Shown piece by piece: positions 44,387-57,650 of a DNA stretch of 64,000 nt (the stretch's first letter is position 1; each line of letters starts with the position of its first letter). The DNA lies in the NCBI GenBank assembly GCA_013365325.1, contig JABVXV010000008.1, positions 1-64,000 on the forward strand, written 5' to 3'. The notes beneath the pieces are model-generated. The model searched no databases. It was given only the letters and a program-made list of their open reading frames with translations, and had not been told where the DNA came from. The position numbers and the translations under genes are program-made. This DNA is from Dipetalonema caudispina (Eukaryota; Nematoda; Chromadorea; Rhabditida; Onchocercidae).

Positions 44387-44553
44387 ACAAATTCCCAAAC
44401 AATTCGGAATTTTGGTAACCAATCAGATGTATGAAAGATTTTAGAACAAATGTAAACTTGAAGGGTAACTTGCAAATCGGAGAAGTGCATGCTCGGCTAT
44501 GAACTACTGCTCCAAACTTCTATTAAATATGCAAATATATAAAGAAATGCTAA

Positions 44554-47500
44554 ATGATCATGAAAGTGATCAGTAAATTTGTTTTATTACTAGAAATGAT
44601 GACATTTATTGTAGCAACTATATCTAAAAACCGTTCGGTGAAGGGATTCGGGAGTACTGAGAAGACAGCTTATAAAAGTCAAGAAAGTACTAATTATTTG
44701 ATGAGTAAAATCCGACAGGTTCTACCGCGATCACGACATAACAAATCAGGTTGCTCAGTATTAACATTTCTTTGTAGTTCGATTTGCTTAAAAAATAATT
44801 TTAATGCTATCAATTCTAGCTATCACAACTTTGATAAAATGTTTGAAGAACTTCACAAAGCTACACAGGTTGAAAGAAATGCATTCGATCACGACTATTT
44901 TATTTCTTAAAATGGATTTTTCCAGAACGACCTACAATTCCTAAGAATGCAAAAAGTCAAGATCAAAGTTTTGCTCAAACAGGTAGTAGAGTTATAGTAA
45001 GTCAACACTTTCAATCATTTTTTTACTATTCAAATTTAGACGGAAAACTGATTTCATTCGTTCCATTCATCAATCGATATTATCAAAGTTTTCAAATAAA
45101 AGTTTCGGATCATTTTAGACAGCATCAGCCGAACAACAATCATATGCAGAAGCAGGCACTATCTTATTCCATTTTTTTTTTCTAACTAATTAACCATTTT
45201 CTCGATTACAATAACTGCAAGATCTGTCAATATAAACTGTGTGGGAAAATCTCAAAGTTATCTGAAAGTACTTTTTTCTAAGTTTAAACATATATTAACA
45301 TGATTATTGCTTATGAATGAACCCAATAATTAGAAGCTTAAATTCATTCGTGAATAATAATTATGTTAATATCCGTTTGGTGACGTATATTTGACAGGTT
45401 TAATTGTGAAATATAATTAATAGTTGAGGAATTACTTTTTCTTTACAGTTTTATTTTCTAATAAATAACAAAATGTAATATGTTTCATTCGCAGATGTAA
45501 CGATGGGAACAATCGAAGAAGCAATGTTAAGCCCTGAGTATATTGAACCGATGATACAAGTGAGGATTTTCTTTGTGAAATTGCGTAGAATACTAAACTT
45601 TGAATTCATAAAGCAGATGTAATGGTACTCGGAAAAAGATGATTGAAAATTAATTTATAGAGACTAAATAACTAAAAGGATAATTAAATTAATTTTCAAA
45701 GAATATCGAGGAAAATAATTAAGGACTACAGGGAAAAACTGATTTCAACTTTTGCATTTATAAGATTTAAATTTGAGCACTGAATAGAATTTCGTTGTAG
45801 CGCAAGATTAAGTATAATAAGATCAATTAAACAGGTCCAAGTATTCATAAATTACCTACCTGATTAGACACTTAAAAGCCAAGAATTCTTTCATATTCAT
45901 TTTGAAATTGACCAATTTCAGTCTTACTTGTATGTAATGTTTTGATTTAGGATGAAACAGCAACACAGATGTCCAAGAAGTTGTCCAAGAAGTTGTCCAA
46001 GAAGTTACCAAAGGGTCAATTTTAAAATTTAATGAGTGAAATTCATATTTTTTTCACTTGAGCCTCAGTAAATTCAACACCATCGAGCCTATTCTTGCTA
46101 ATAATAATTACACCTTAGGATCTGTAATGGACTTATTTCCAGCTGTGTTAGGAAACACTAAACTTAAACTTAGCATCCGGATACTTTCGTGACATTGAAT
46201 TATCCATTGTCCACTTTCAGAACCGGAAGAAAAGAGATTGAATATGGATATACATCATTTTCGTAGGCCATATGTACTACGAGGACCTAATTATTGGTTT
46301 ATTATTTTCAAAGGAACGATTGCATCACTCTGTGTAGCATTGAATACCATTCATTTACTCAATATTATTGGACTATTCCCGCCAACTTTTAGTTTTTTCA
46401 AACTGAAAGCCACAAGTTACAATGTAATAGTATTTCAAAGGAAATTTTTGTAACTTTAAATTCGAGCTTAAATATAGATATATAGTTAGGCTTAGTCTAT
46501 TCTCAAAATTATTTTACATAGTATGGTTCAATTTTGGACTAATTATTCAGTTTAGAAGGCTTTATTAAGCTCAGATTCAGAGTATTTTTGCAGCATGCGA
46601 TGGCATTAGCAACGAGTAATATTAATAAATTGCTCACTGATCGTGTTGGTTTAGTTATCCGATGGATGCCATATTCAGAAGTATCAGAAAACGAAACTTA
46701 CTCAAACTGCAAAGGTATTTTTATTTATCTCATTTTCTTGACAAATATATTGAGCTGTGTGGGTGAGAATTCTAATTATTCAATTTCGACCTAGGAATCG
46801 ATAATTGTCGATACTATTTCTGTTTAGTCAAAATTTCCAAAAAAAAAAAAACTTTGACAGTAGCAGTTGTCAATTCTTAGCATGATTTTTAGTTTTGATC
46901 AACAATTATCAATGGTCTCAGTGGACAGAATTCGAGAAACAAATTGATCAACGTTGCGGTATTAAGACATATATTCGGTTTTATAATTTAAGAATAATAA
47001 AAGTGATCCAAAGTACCACTGCAAGAAAACAAGTACCGACTCATTGTCCTGCAACAGTGCAATACAAACACACATGGGATCGTGCTTGTAAGATTTCCAG
47101 CAAAATTAAGAAGACAAACCTGAGCTTTACAACCATCCATTTCTTCCCATAAAGTAAACATAACCAAAATGAGTAATACTCAAAAATATCACAACAGTGA
47201 AATGAATCAAATGTTTTCTGCTATTCAACTTTATTCTCTCTCCTTTAACAAGTGAACCTAAGTCAAATTTCAATAGACAGATCAATAAAGTAAAAATTAG
47301 ATTATCAGAAGAAAATTATCTTTTGTAACTTAACAAATGTTATCGTTGTTAATGAAAATTCAGTGAACTTGCAGAGGAAACAAAATTTGGTCTTAGTGGA
47401 ATGACTCACTAATCCATTGTATTCTTCTCATTAACCTTACGAAACTTATTTGGTATAAAAATTTTGAAAAAAGAAAAGAGAAATGATCGAATCTCTTTGC

Positions 47501-49691
47501 TTAGACTTTACTGATCACTATAATTGTCTGTCATTTAAGAAATGGACTAAATGTAATTATCACTCCACGGCAGTTATGCAGGAAGGAAACATAAAATAAT
47601 TTTGCAAATGATATGTTTTCATTTTTATTTAAAATGTAACACTTTTTAGGTTGTCCTCGAGGTGATCTACAACCTCTTGAAAATTATTTCAATCTTTCAT
47701 ATGACAAAGCATTCTGTATTGTAAATTCCAGTCAGTGATTTTTTTTTAATTTAAGATGTTTAAAAATTAAGACTTCAGATTGAATTTAAAAAGTGTTGGA
47801 CTTTCGGGAAAATGATTATTATGCTTTATTTTTACATGAAGATCATCGATCCATGAAGTTGAAACAGAAAATTACGATGAATTTTTTTAGTCATAGCTAA
47901 AAATCTTGAGTTTTTGAACATTTTGGGCTATGATTAAAAATGTAATCGTTTTAAATTCGCAGCAAATTTTGACTTTCTCTATTTCTTTTACTTTTAGCCT
48001 TACGTAATGTTAATGCAAGTACCTTATCAACAGTTTGCAAAACTGGCAAACTCTGGACACCATTGCCAATGGCGGCTTTTCCTGTAAATAATTCATATTA
48101 TCAGCAAAGTAATATTGTCAAAAGTTATGGTATGTTACAGTTTATGATTGTCAAAGTGTTTATAAATTGATCACTGTTACAAACAGCAGTGAGGTATTCA
48201 AATTTTCTAAATGATTACTTAGCAAACCGTCCACATTTCTTGAATTTAAATTTGCAATTTTGGGATCGTTGTCATTTGTAGCAATAATTGTCTTGCACTA
48301 AGAAAGTCTTGTTGATTTTTCTTTTTTTACTAAGCGCTTTGCACAATGATTAAGTCAGAACTTCAATATCTTATTTCTGAATTCGTTGTAAATTGCTGCT
48401 TTTTCTTCCAACAATTTTACAGCATCTTTGCTGATACGAAGGAATGAGATTAATTACATGAAACTTAAAATCATTTATTCTTCCTAACTTTCAATAGATT
48501 ATTTCTTCCTCTTGTTGTTTAAACACTATCATTGAATAGCAATTGGAAAATGCTAGATCTATTTATGATAGTGATATTTCGCGATATTGGAATAATAAGC
48601 TAATCTTTGCAATGCATATTCAAAATTAAAGTAAACTATTTGTCTAAGTTAAGGAGAATGTGTTCTATGTATTTTCTCCGCTTCAGATAATCACTGCACT
48701 TTGACGGAGTTTAGAATCCTTCAATTCAGCAAAATTACACATCTAATCCACTTCATGATCTTTTCATTTGAGGCTTTTGATTTTCTACATTGTTCTATTC
48801 TAATAAAATATATTGATTAGTTGCATCAATATGTTGCACCAATGTAAGATTCATAAGATCATTTCTTAGTTACTGATTAATGATTTTGGTATCTAATTAT
48901 ATTTTATAGAAATTCAACATGGTAAGGCTTTAGAAAGTTATTGGATAGGCGTGGAACGGACGGATGGAAAGAATTGGTTAATAAATGGTCAACTGACTAT
49001 TTTTGATTCACGCTTTAATTGTAAAAATCATTGTTACTCCATGGTTCTCTTTCTCATATAATTCTTAATTTTAAAGATCAGTTTGTAATCAAAGTTTGAG
49101 AAAATCAAACTAATGTTTATATCGTTGAGCTGACCTTAGTACAATCCATGTCATCCAAAAGGTTAAAGTAATGTGTCGCTATAGAATCATTCAGTGACCT
49201 GCTGGGCGTTACTTTTTTAAATAGCACAATTGGGACTTGTTAATGATAGCAAAACCTAAGATAAAAACGTTATCTTACATTTTAAATTATAACTTGCAGA
49301 TGAATCTTCTTTACCACTTTATTTTTTTTAAAAAATTAAAGTTGAGAAAAAAAAGTTATATTTTTTACTGCAAACAAAGATGTCTATAATTACAGGAAAT
49401 TTTACTTAGCACTCAAGCATACAAAAAGTATTTAAATAAGAAAAAATATTTCGTTTGTGTTAAAAACGGTAAGTTATGCTTGATATTTTTCTATTTTCTT
49501 CGTTAAATGTAAAACAAATGACACAAATGATAGTGAAATTTTGTAAATAATCTTAGAATATTGAAAAGCTTCCTCTCTTTTTATTTTGAAAAGATTTATT
49601 AAAGGAAAATGGGAATTGTTCTCGAATGACGATCCCGAGAAATGCATGGCTGTTTGTATTACCAAAGCTAGCAATAGTTGAATTTATATGA
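44554..49691 (+). CDS. Secreted protein with TSP1-like and C-type-lectin-like segments
   Basis: Proposed exons: 44554-44868, 44926-44982, 45119-45155, 45495-45559, 45951-46014, 46221-46273, 46594-46714, 46893-47087, 47650-47730, 47998-48129, 48910-49043, 49396-49468, and perhaps 49678-49691. The start gives a signal peptide (KFVLLLEMMTFIVATIS). A charged linker follows, with three tandem SKKL units (45979-46007). Exon 8 encodes NYQWSQWTEFEKQ...RCGIKTYIR, resembling a thrombospondin type 1 repeat that lacks its first Cys. Exons 9-12 resemble a C-type lectin-like fold: KAFCIVNS, then SYWIGVERTDGKNWLING, FDSRFNCKNHCYSM and a closing KKYFVCVKNG. WIG, the W..NG loop and the final Cys fit the family; the Ca-binding EPN/WND motifs are not evident. 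Exons 7-12 are well supported. Exons 1-6 are less certain: exon 3 needs a GC donor, and exon 2 is open in two frames. The last exon is a guess. Confidence 0.6.
45967..46007 (+). repeat. Three tandem 12-bp units coding SKKL
   Basis: TCCAAGAAGTTG is repeated two and a half to three times in exon 5 of the lectin-like gene, encoding MSKKLSKKLSKKLPK. The copies are almost identical at DNA level, so the expansion is recent. It adds a basic amphipathic stretch to the linker and may vary in length between isolates. Confidence 0.85.
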
Positions 49692-49917
49692 AGATGTATA
49701 GATTTTACTACCCAAATGTTGCTCTATTTTTAAATCCATCAAATTTTTATCGATTTAAATTTGCTAAAAATATAAGAATGATTTTGATCACAATTGAAAG
49801 CTTTCAATTTCAAATTCAGTTGATCTTTCCATTTATATTCAGTGGATTAATTAAAGTTCTCCAACGAATAATTCTCATAAATACAAGCAGACGTAATATT
49901 GCACATCGAACCTACCA

Positions 49918-49923
49918 TTTATT
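49918..49923 (-). terminator. Poly(A) signal for the pseudokinase gene
   Basis: Minus-strand AATAAA lies about 95 bases beyond the stop at 50019-50021, in the gap between the convergent lectin-like and pseudokinase genes. Confidence 0.4.
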
Positions 49924-50018
49924 AGATAAATGACATGAAGCGAATCATTATATTCAAATTTAATAATATCACCTAAGACTTGAAGACTTACATTTCCTCT
50001 TCAACGACATCCATTCGA

Positions 50019-53000
50019 TTAGGTGTGCCGATCCGAGCCTTCCTCCTTATTAACAAGAGCTTCTGTATCGGGTCTGCAAGAATAGATATAAATTTGGATT
50101 GTAAAATATTAGAACGAGTCATACAAAAATTCAAAAGTGTACGAAGAGGAATTCTACGAAAGGAATTGTATTCTTCAAATCCGCAATTATTTGTTAAAGT
50201 GTTTGAAGTATGGTAAGAAAAGGCACTTAGAATTGAATACGGCTGCTGTTTGAGTGGATAAAAATACCTTAGAAAAGTAATTTTTAACAAAATCACGAGA
50301 AAAATAGCAAACGATCAATCTTTCAACGATTTCTTTATTAATAAATCAAATAATCATAATGGATTAGCACGGTAGGATCAACTTACTACAATGAAATCTG
50401 ACCTTAGAGCTGATAAAAATCATAATAGGCCATTTATATTGATGAAAATTTGCATTTCTTTAATGAGCTAAACAAAGTTCCTGAAGAAAGTGAAGTGCAT
50501 CTTCACTTTTCAATGCAAGCCTTGCGGAACAATTTCTCTGATATTACATTATCTTTTAAAACGAAGATACTACAACATGCCAATGTGATGTGTTTTCATG
50601 GCTTATTTTTGCGGAAATCTTTGCAAAAGTTTTTTCAACCTTAATTAAGAGAAATCACTTCCGCAATCTCATCGAGAGAAATCTCTGGATGAACTTTAAC
50701 TATCTTACTTTTCACTGGCGCCAACGAATTTCTGAAACTTGAATTCTTTAAAATTTCTGTTTACAAAAAAATCAAAAATATCTTACACATTTTAATCGAT
50801 TCAAAAATATAATTACAATAAATTTCAATCGCTCAGCTATAACAATTTGTTGAATAGACAGTGGAAGAAATGAATCTTCGAAAAGTTAATAGCAAACTTC
50901 CACACCTGTTACTGTCAAACAAACATTCGAAAATAAAACCGAAAAATGAGAAGTTTGACTGGGAGAATAGAGAAAAAACTTCGAGCAATAAATTCATTAG
51001 ATCAAAGACTTTCTGACCTTTTCGTTAGATACAATAAACTCATTAATGCAAACAGGAACGCTTCTCACCTGTTGAGGTGGAACTTCATTTCTTGCTTCCA
51101 ACTTCTCCAACCCTTCCTAGAAAATAAAAATTAAAAGAACGATTATGGGAGTGGTTGAGTGGCCTGAAAACAAATGGAATTCATTTAATTTCTAATAAGC
51201 TAATAGAATTATTCTTTACTTTCTTCAAATCAATAGTTTCTAAAAATTTGCTCATCGATTAATTAATGTTACGATAGCATTTCTAATTTTCCGGAAATCC
51301 TGAACATTCATACAAATTCAAAGTGAGATTATTTATTGTTCTGTATTACGTTTCCTGAAAGGAAAACATCTTCCTTTCATAAATGAAATATTCGACGAAA
51401 TTGAAAGAAAGTAAAACTACCTCCCATTCAAATGGTCCATAAAAATCATATGGAATATCAGCTGCACAACTAAGTAATACATCTGCAAAAAACGTATAAT
51501 CTACAGAATCCAAGCGTGATGTCATATTAATCGCATTCTTAATTGCCTGAAACCGACAAGAAAAATTAAGTCAATAAATTTAGAAAAAAAAACACCTAGC
51601 ATGTATTTTTTTAAAAAAAAAGACATTTCTTGATGTCAAAAAGCATCGATCTGGTTAACGGCTTACAGTGGAGACGATTAGAATAGGATTAACACATATG
51701 GTTTTCACGTACGAAAATGAATTTACGTAAAAGGTGGAAGACAATAATTTTTTGGTATATGAACAAGTGAATGATACACATTAGCAAAAATGAAATTATT
51801 AGTTCGAGTATCTATCCGTCCGTGCCAATTACAACAGGTGGAATTCATTCACTATTTTACTAAAATACCATTGAAAAGTTTGAATGACACAGGGATACCC
51901 GAAAATTTTTCGGCACCACGTTATAAACTTCATCACAACCATCACAGAATAAGCGTTGTTTACACAGAAATATCTCTTTTTCATTTTCGATTGTATTCCA
52001 AGGTAACAATGATTGCCCAAAAAAATCAATACACATGTAGAACCAAGATTCGATATCATCAATGCGAGCAATATCAGAACCAAGGTGATAGGATCGAGAC
52101 TGGAATTTACAATTTGTTGCTTGCCATTTTGTCAATTTTCGAGGTGTTCTACAAAAACTATTTTTTTGCAATTTATAGGTTATAATTTTAGTAATATCAC
52201 AGTTGTTGTAAACTTCATAAATTACTATCTGTAAAAGTTTTTTGATACCACATAGCTTTCCTGTATTGTTAAGAAATTATATCTCGGCTTAATATCCAAC
52301 ATTAATTTATTCTGAATTCTATAGGTTATATAATATCATGCATCATTGTTAGAACAATTAGAATAAACAAATGACACAATCAAAATTGCTTACAGCGCTT
52401 TTGCATCCTTTTGCATAGCAACTTTACGTGGCGGAAAATATTTGTAAGCCAAGGAAAATCCAATCAAATAGACGATATTAGTGTTAGGAGCCAAACCGAC
52501 GAAGAAATTGGACGGTCGGATATCGCGATGAATATAATGATTCAGATGTACATCATGTACCGCCTGCAGCGTTTGCGCAGATAATGCCATTGCAGTCTGT
52601 GGCCTAATACCAAGAAAATAAGACTTCAAATTAGATCTATCGCATCCCAAAAATGATGCTTGATAAATGTAGTATTATTATTAATCATAATGAGATTGCA
52701 ATAATAGTGGAAATTGAATCCTTAAAAACTTTATCTTAACAAATTTGGCAAAAGATCGAGAAATGCTAACTTAAATTGTGTTTTTAGGCGATTTTTACGT
52801 AAATCATTTAGGTTCAAGTCGGCCATTGTTGTAATTAAATAATTATATTGACCAGGCACACGACCTCGATCTTCGAGTTTTAAAAAGTGTTTTGTATTCT
52901 CATTTCCTCGTTTCTTTAAATTTTGCAAGAAGAAGACATATCGCTGAAATACTCGCTGATTGATAATAGTTATATCATCATTACATTTGCCACACGTAGT

Positions 53001-53945
53001 TATATCAAAATAAATTAACAAAAACCTTCAGTTGAGGAGCATCGATTGGTAGTTCTACAGGTTCTATTTGCATCAAATATGTTTGTGCATTGCTTAAGCC
53101 AACTCTTTCAACTTTATAGCTATTTTTTCGAATTTGTTCTGTTACTCGAAATCTAAATTAGAAGCTTGTTTTCTATTAGTATCTACTAGTGACGGTGACA
53201 GAAGATTGAACAAGTAGAAATTTAGTAACTTTTCTAATTTATCAAATATGTTTTACATCATTTATAAACAATTCCGTTGTTGGCTATTTCTCATTTCTTT
53301 TGATAAGAAATTCATAGAATATTGATGGAAATCTATTAAAATTTCATGATATTTCTGAAAATTTTTTACGTATTATTTTTGCTCTTAATGATCGTTCCAT
53401 TTTTGAGTGGATCGATTGCATTTTCAGCTAATAATTGACCCATTTCATTTTCATTTCTACCAGTCACACGTGATCCATAAAGCTATCAAAATGATATTCA
53501 AAATTATTTACTACATTTCATCATGGATATCCATTCCCTTTGTTTTTATGTTACAATCAATTTTGTACTTCTATATCAATGTTGTTTTATCGATATCATA
53601 GTATGGGTTGTTCTTATTTCCATATCGGATCCAATTTTCTTTATCATTTCCTTAGTCTGATAAACCTTTCCCCAAAGTAACCAAATTTCATTTCATAAGC
53701 TTGATAGAATACTCCCGTCCATAGAAGATCTTGAAAAATTTTTCACAAGTAACCTGAGAAGTGCCAAATTTTATTTATGCAAAAAGCAGGAAAAGAGCGT
53801 TTCGGGAAATTATGGCTGCTAACTAATGGCATTTTTATAATTCAGTTTTAGCAGTAAAATTTTGAGACATTTAAATTACCTTGAATCCACCTTTATCCAT
53901 GCTATATTCATTGAATTGTTTATTAGACATCGGTTTTGGAGACAT
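50019..53945 (-). CDS. TTBK/CK1-like pseudokinase
   Basis: Ten exons join in phase to 400 residues: 53945-53880, 53482-53370, 53152-53026, 52955-52771, 52603-52394, 52148-51899, 51546-51421, 51116-51069, 50731-50709, 50073-50019. The fold is that of the tau-tubulin kinase branch of the CK1 group: FRVTEQI at the start, YLITTMADLNLNDLRK, VHDVHLNHYIHRDIRPSNF, SLAYKY, RIDDIESWFYMCIDF and SLLPWNTI, then SVDYTFFADVL and PYDFYGPFEWE at the end. Catalytic motifs are degraded: the glycine loop reads RKNSYKVERVG, the VAIK-type Lys is Gln (YLMQIE), the catalytic-loop Lys is Arg (HRDIRPSN), and DFG reads GFS (YLIGFSLAY). HRD Asp and the Asn are kept. Phosphate transfer is therefore unlikely, and a scaffold role is inferred. 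The frame is intact, so this is not a pseudogene. C. elegans has many TTBK-like kinases, several expressed in sperm. Confidence 0.92.
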
Positions 53946-54592
53946 TTTGGGATTTCAAACAGATTGAGTTTCAGAAACACTACTCTTATTATAATGAGAG
54001 TGAATGGTTAGAGCACACTTCAACAATTAATAAACTGTTCATTGATATGATGAAGTTAAAGTATTTATACATTTGTTGATATGCAAATATAATTCGAGTT
54101 GAGTTTTGAATTCTTGCAAGCTTACAAACAGACAGAACCGATCGCACTTGCACCAATTATACGCTGCTATGGTTGGTGTTTTGCGTATTCATCAGTTACT
54201 GACTTAATGTGCACAGTTTTAAGTTCGAATATCGCATTTGGTACTGTTTGTACTTTTAGTTGTACAACAACAAATGATCAATTTCTGAATTCTTTTTTTT
54301 TTTATTTGAAGTTAGACAAGAAAATGGACTACATGAATTTTTGAGGAATGGAATATATCAATGGATATTTCTGTCTAAAGATAATCAAATTATTTTATGC
54401 CATTTTGAAGTGGATTATCATTAATTGCTGCAAGAAATTTTACAAGAAAGGATTAATTTCTAAAATAAGTTACTGTCTTGAAATCCATCAAAGACTTGAA
54501 ATATGAATGAAGAAGAAAGAGAAAATGCTAATTTACACAACATATATTTTTTTAGGAAAGGTTTAAGAACTCTGTGTATACTATTACTTTCA

Positions 54593-54613
54593 TCTCTCTC
54601 TCTCTCTCTCTCT
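54593..54613. repeat. (CT)n microsatellite
   Basis: About ten uninterrupted CT units. On the minus strand it is a GA-rich tract downstream of the pseudokinase promoter side; GAGA-type tracts can bind factors, but nothing else supports that here. Confidence 0.9.
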
Positions 54614-54736
54614 TTGCATATACATGAATTTTTACTTCCTCATAAAAGCTTGACTAAATTTGCATAAATTGTAAATTAATACTCTCACAGGAAGTATGCT
54701 CATTAAAAATCATCACATGTTTTAAAAACTGAAACT

Positions 54737-54780
54737 TCACCATATATATATGTATACATATATATATATATATATGGTGA
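54737..54780. repeat. AT-rich palindrome closed by TCACCAT/ATGGTGA
   Basis: TCACCATATATATATG on the left and CATATATATATATATGGTGA on the right are reverse complements, so the block can form a cruciform or hairpin. Only the outer TCACC/GGTGA steps are GC-containing; the core is a variable (TA)n run. Confidence 0.8.
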
Positions 54781-54966
54781 ATATATATATTAAAACCCTG
54801 AAAATAAATGCTTAAACAAACACCTTTAATTCATTTGAAAGCAAACAAAAGTACCATTTGAAAATTAAATTGAAAGAACTCAATTTTTAAAATAAAAAAA
54901 AAATCCCGAAACAATTGCACAATACAACAAAAGTATATGAAACAAGAATAATATCAAGCAGCGTAG

Positions 54967-55290
54967 CTAAAGTACAGCACAAGATTTCTTCTCCTGAAAT
55001 GGATTGTGATTATCGATAGGTCCACTGACCAGCATATCATGAGGCTTCTCTCGTTCGCAATATTCTATTAAACTGTAAAAAATGATCAAAAATATATATG
55101 CATTAGCATCAAATAATACAACGCGATATATCATTTAAATTATCATCAGAATGATAAATTAAAATTGGAATGAAGAGAAAATTGTTTCCAAACAAATAAA
55201 AACTCACTCTTTCGAAACTTCCGACACTTTCTTCCGTGAAACTTGTGCTTCGACACGAAGTTGTTCTGTTTGTACTCGTACCTGATCCAT
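54967..55290 (-). CDS. Heterotrimeric G-protein gamma subunit
   Basis: The gamma subunit pairs with G beta at the plasma membrane and signals from seven-helix receptors. Two exons, 55290-55208 and 55072-54967, join in phase to 62 residues, the normal size. Landmarks are TEQLRVEAQVSRKKVSEVSK (coiled coil contacting beta), LIEYCEREKPHDMLVSGP, the NPFQEKK motif shared by gamma subunits, and a C-terminal CAVL box. The final Leu predicts geranylgeranylation. Splice borders (GA|GTGAGT and TTTTACAG|T) are strong and the exon junction falls at a typical place. C. elegans has two gamma genes, gpc-1 and gpc-2; I did not decide between them. The start is the only Met before the conserved block, and no upstream exon is needed. 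Confidence 0.96.
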
Positions 55291-57650
55291 TGAATCGGTT
55301 AAACTTCGTCAAGTCTACAAAATTCCAGCAAACTGCACAACCAATTCAATTCAAATCAACTGCATAAAAAATCCCAACCTTCGATTTGTCAAATCTATAA
55401 AATAACAAACAACTGAAAAATTGTTACGTAAATTTCTAAATATAACGTTCTGCGTGAATAAGTAAACGTAAGAAGAGTAAACAAACGCAAACAAACTTTA
55501 AAAAAAAGAAAATGACTGTGCAAAAAATTTCTCCAAGTGTACAGATCGATTTTTAAAAGAGGCGGTAAGTTTCTCATAGCATTATTACCTTGGAAACTAA
55601 CTAATGGGAGGTGTTGTCAGATGTAGGAAACATTTTCCCTTCACTATTCAAATATATGCAAATTTTATTCATTTCATTTCATACTTTGACGTAAAATATT
55701 AATTGCAGATGGTAAATAAGTTGTACGCAAATAATTGTTAGCAATGCTAACTAAATTAAAAAATTTTTTCTCTTGGATAACTTAATAATTACTTTAGTTT
55801 AACATATATTTGTCATCATTTAATTCATTTACGAATGATAGAGATCTAAGTTAGAAATGATTTTTAGATTGTGAACTGGCAATCTTTTTCATAAAAATAT
55901 CGCATGATTATTATCATTTCATGCGGTTAGGGACATCATTCCCCTAATGACTCGATTGAATAAGTTTATTAAAAGACATTTATGTTACCATGCTATGAAA
56001 GGGTAGCAATTGAAGAGTATTGAACTAGGACAGAATTGTGTTCCAAAAGCTTTAAGCAAGCCAAGAGAAAGCATCAAGCAATAGCCAATTGCTAGTTCCA
56101 CTAGTCAACGTTTACATGATCATGTAGTCTTGTTAACTTCAGCAATAAAATCACTATAATGATTCTACTGAAGTATGAAATGATAATTAATAATATGCCG
56201 TAATTAGAAATATTATTATTTAAATTTTCTATTTTTTCGATTTAAGGAGTGGTTGAATATGTCTTACTTACTTGAACAAATAATAAGAGGCTATGTTAGA
56301 CAATGATGAAAATCAATAAATCGTTATTTGATATTAAATTTTACTCTCGAAAGCAGTGGAATTGGCCAAACATTTTACTAGTCCTACTGAGGAAAGATCA
56401 CCTGTACGCAATAACCGCTTTGTTGTACATTCTTTTTGAAATTCATCAGCAACATAAGGGAAGATGCGCAGGATATTATGAGCAATTAAAATAATAGTTA
56501 GAAGTGGCAATAAATGAAATTGAGAAGCATTCAACTAAAAGGTACAAGTTGCAAATTGCAACAGTAATATAGCAGTTGGTGGCATTGGCAGATGAAATGA
56601 ACTGAGCAAGAAAGGAAATTTTAAAAAAAAAGTTGTAAAGGGTTAGTGAGAAAAGCCTCAGTTGTATGATGAAAGCTCAAATTAGCAGCAATAGCAGCAC
56701 AAGGAGAGCCAATCAATCTTCTCTAAGAATATCGATGTGACAGAGACGATGACGTTGTTGTAAAATAGTTTAATCTAATCTAATCTAATCGCGACACTGC
56801 GATTATGATCACTAGAAGCATCCATCATTCCGATCCAGCGACGAAAAAGGATGAGATTGAAATCGCATATGATGTATATTAAAACTCACATTTTTCCCAA
56901 CAATGGCAGACCATAATCAAGCTTTTAGTGTTTTGCAAGTTAAATCATCAAAATAAAGATATTATTACAATGGGCCACAATATTCCCTCTGATGTCCTGA
57001 ATAATTCTGAATGGAAAGCGACGCGAGGTTACTGTTAATTAACCTTTCATCATTCTCTATCTTCCTCCATAACGTTTTTTTTGAATCTGCGACACAACAA
57101 TGAGGCAACGCCTAACTTTTCGATATGTTAATGCACCATTATAAAAAGCGTAAAATCTCTTATTCCAGTATGAAGCATAAGAAATTTACAAAATACGCTG
57201 TAAATAGATTTTTATTTACAAAAGATGAGTCAAATACTGAATCTATTTCATCTTGCTTAAGCGAAACAAGCTGCACAGCTAGCAGCTTGTTTTAAAACTT
57301 AAACACTTGAATAGATCATTCTATACTTATATAGCTATCCATTACTTTCAAATATTAACAAAAGAAAACAACTATAAACAAAAAACTATAACCTCAACAA
57401 ACATTTTAAAAATCTTTTTGCAGAAATTAAACAAGAACATGAATCGAGCACAGGAATAATGCGTAAAATTAACAGTGGAAACGAGATTTTTTTCAAATTT
57501 AATTTAAACGAATCGCACATAGTAAAAAAAGAAAATCTTACAGTAGAAGACATCATCTTTCCATACAATCAAAACAATCAAGAAAACCTATGATAAACAG
57601 AGATAGGCTATACATCATCTTATATTATTCTCTATTAATAATTCACGTCA
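55291..57650. other. Intergenic between G gamma and CLCC1
   Basis: About 2.4 kb, AT-rich, with no gene I can support. It contains a short (TAATC)4 run at 56771-56790. The first few hundred bases likely include the G gamma promoter. The ORFs at 56303-56494 (+) and 56334-56534 (-) overlap each other and have no splice partners. Confidence 0.5.
56771..56790. repeat. (TAATC)4 pentanucleotide run
   Basis: Four perfect TAATC units. TAATC is also the core of several homeodomain sites, so a small site cluster is possible, but a simple slippage repeat is as likely. Confidence 0.85.

Larger units (their letters stand above)
53946..54966. other. Intergenic, with (CT)n run and AT palindrome
   Basis: This 1 kb holds the presumed pseudokinase promoter and the G gamma 3' flank. 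It contains a (CT)n run at 54593-54613 and a long AT palindrome at 54737-54780. No coding sequence was recognised. Confidence 0.5.

Noticed and set aside
51790..52185. 131-codon + strand ORF
   Set aside because: It lies antisense to exon 6 of the pseudokinase gene, whose family motifs and splice phase are clear on the minus strand.
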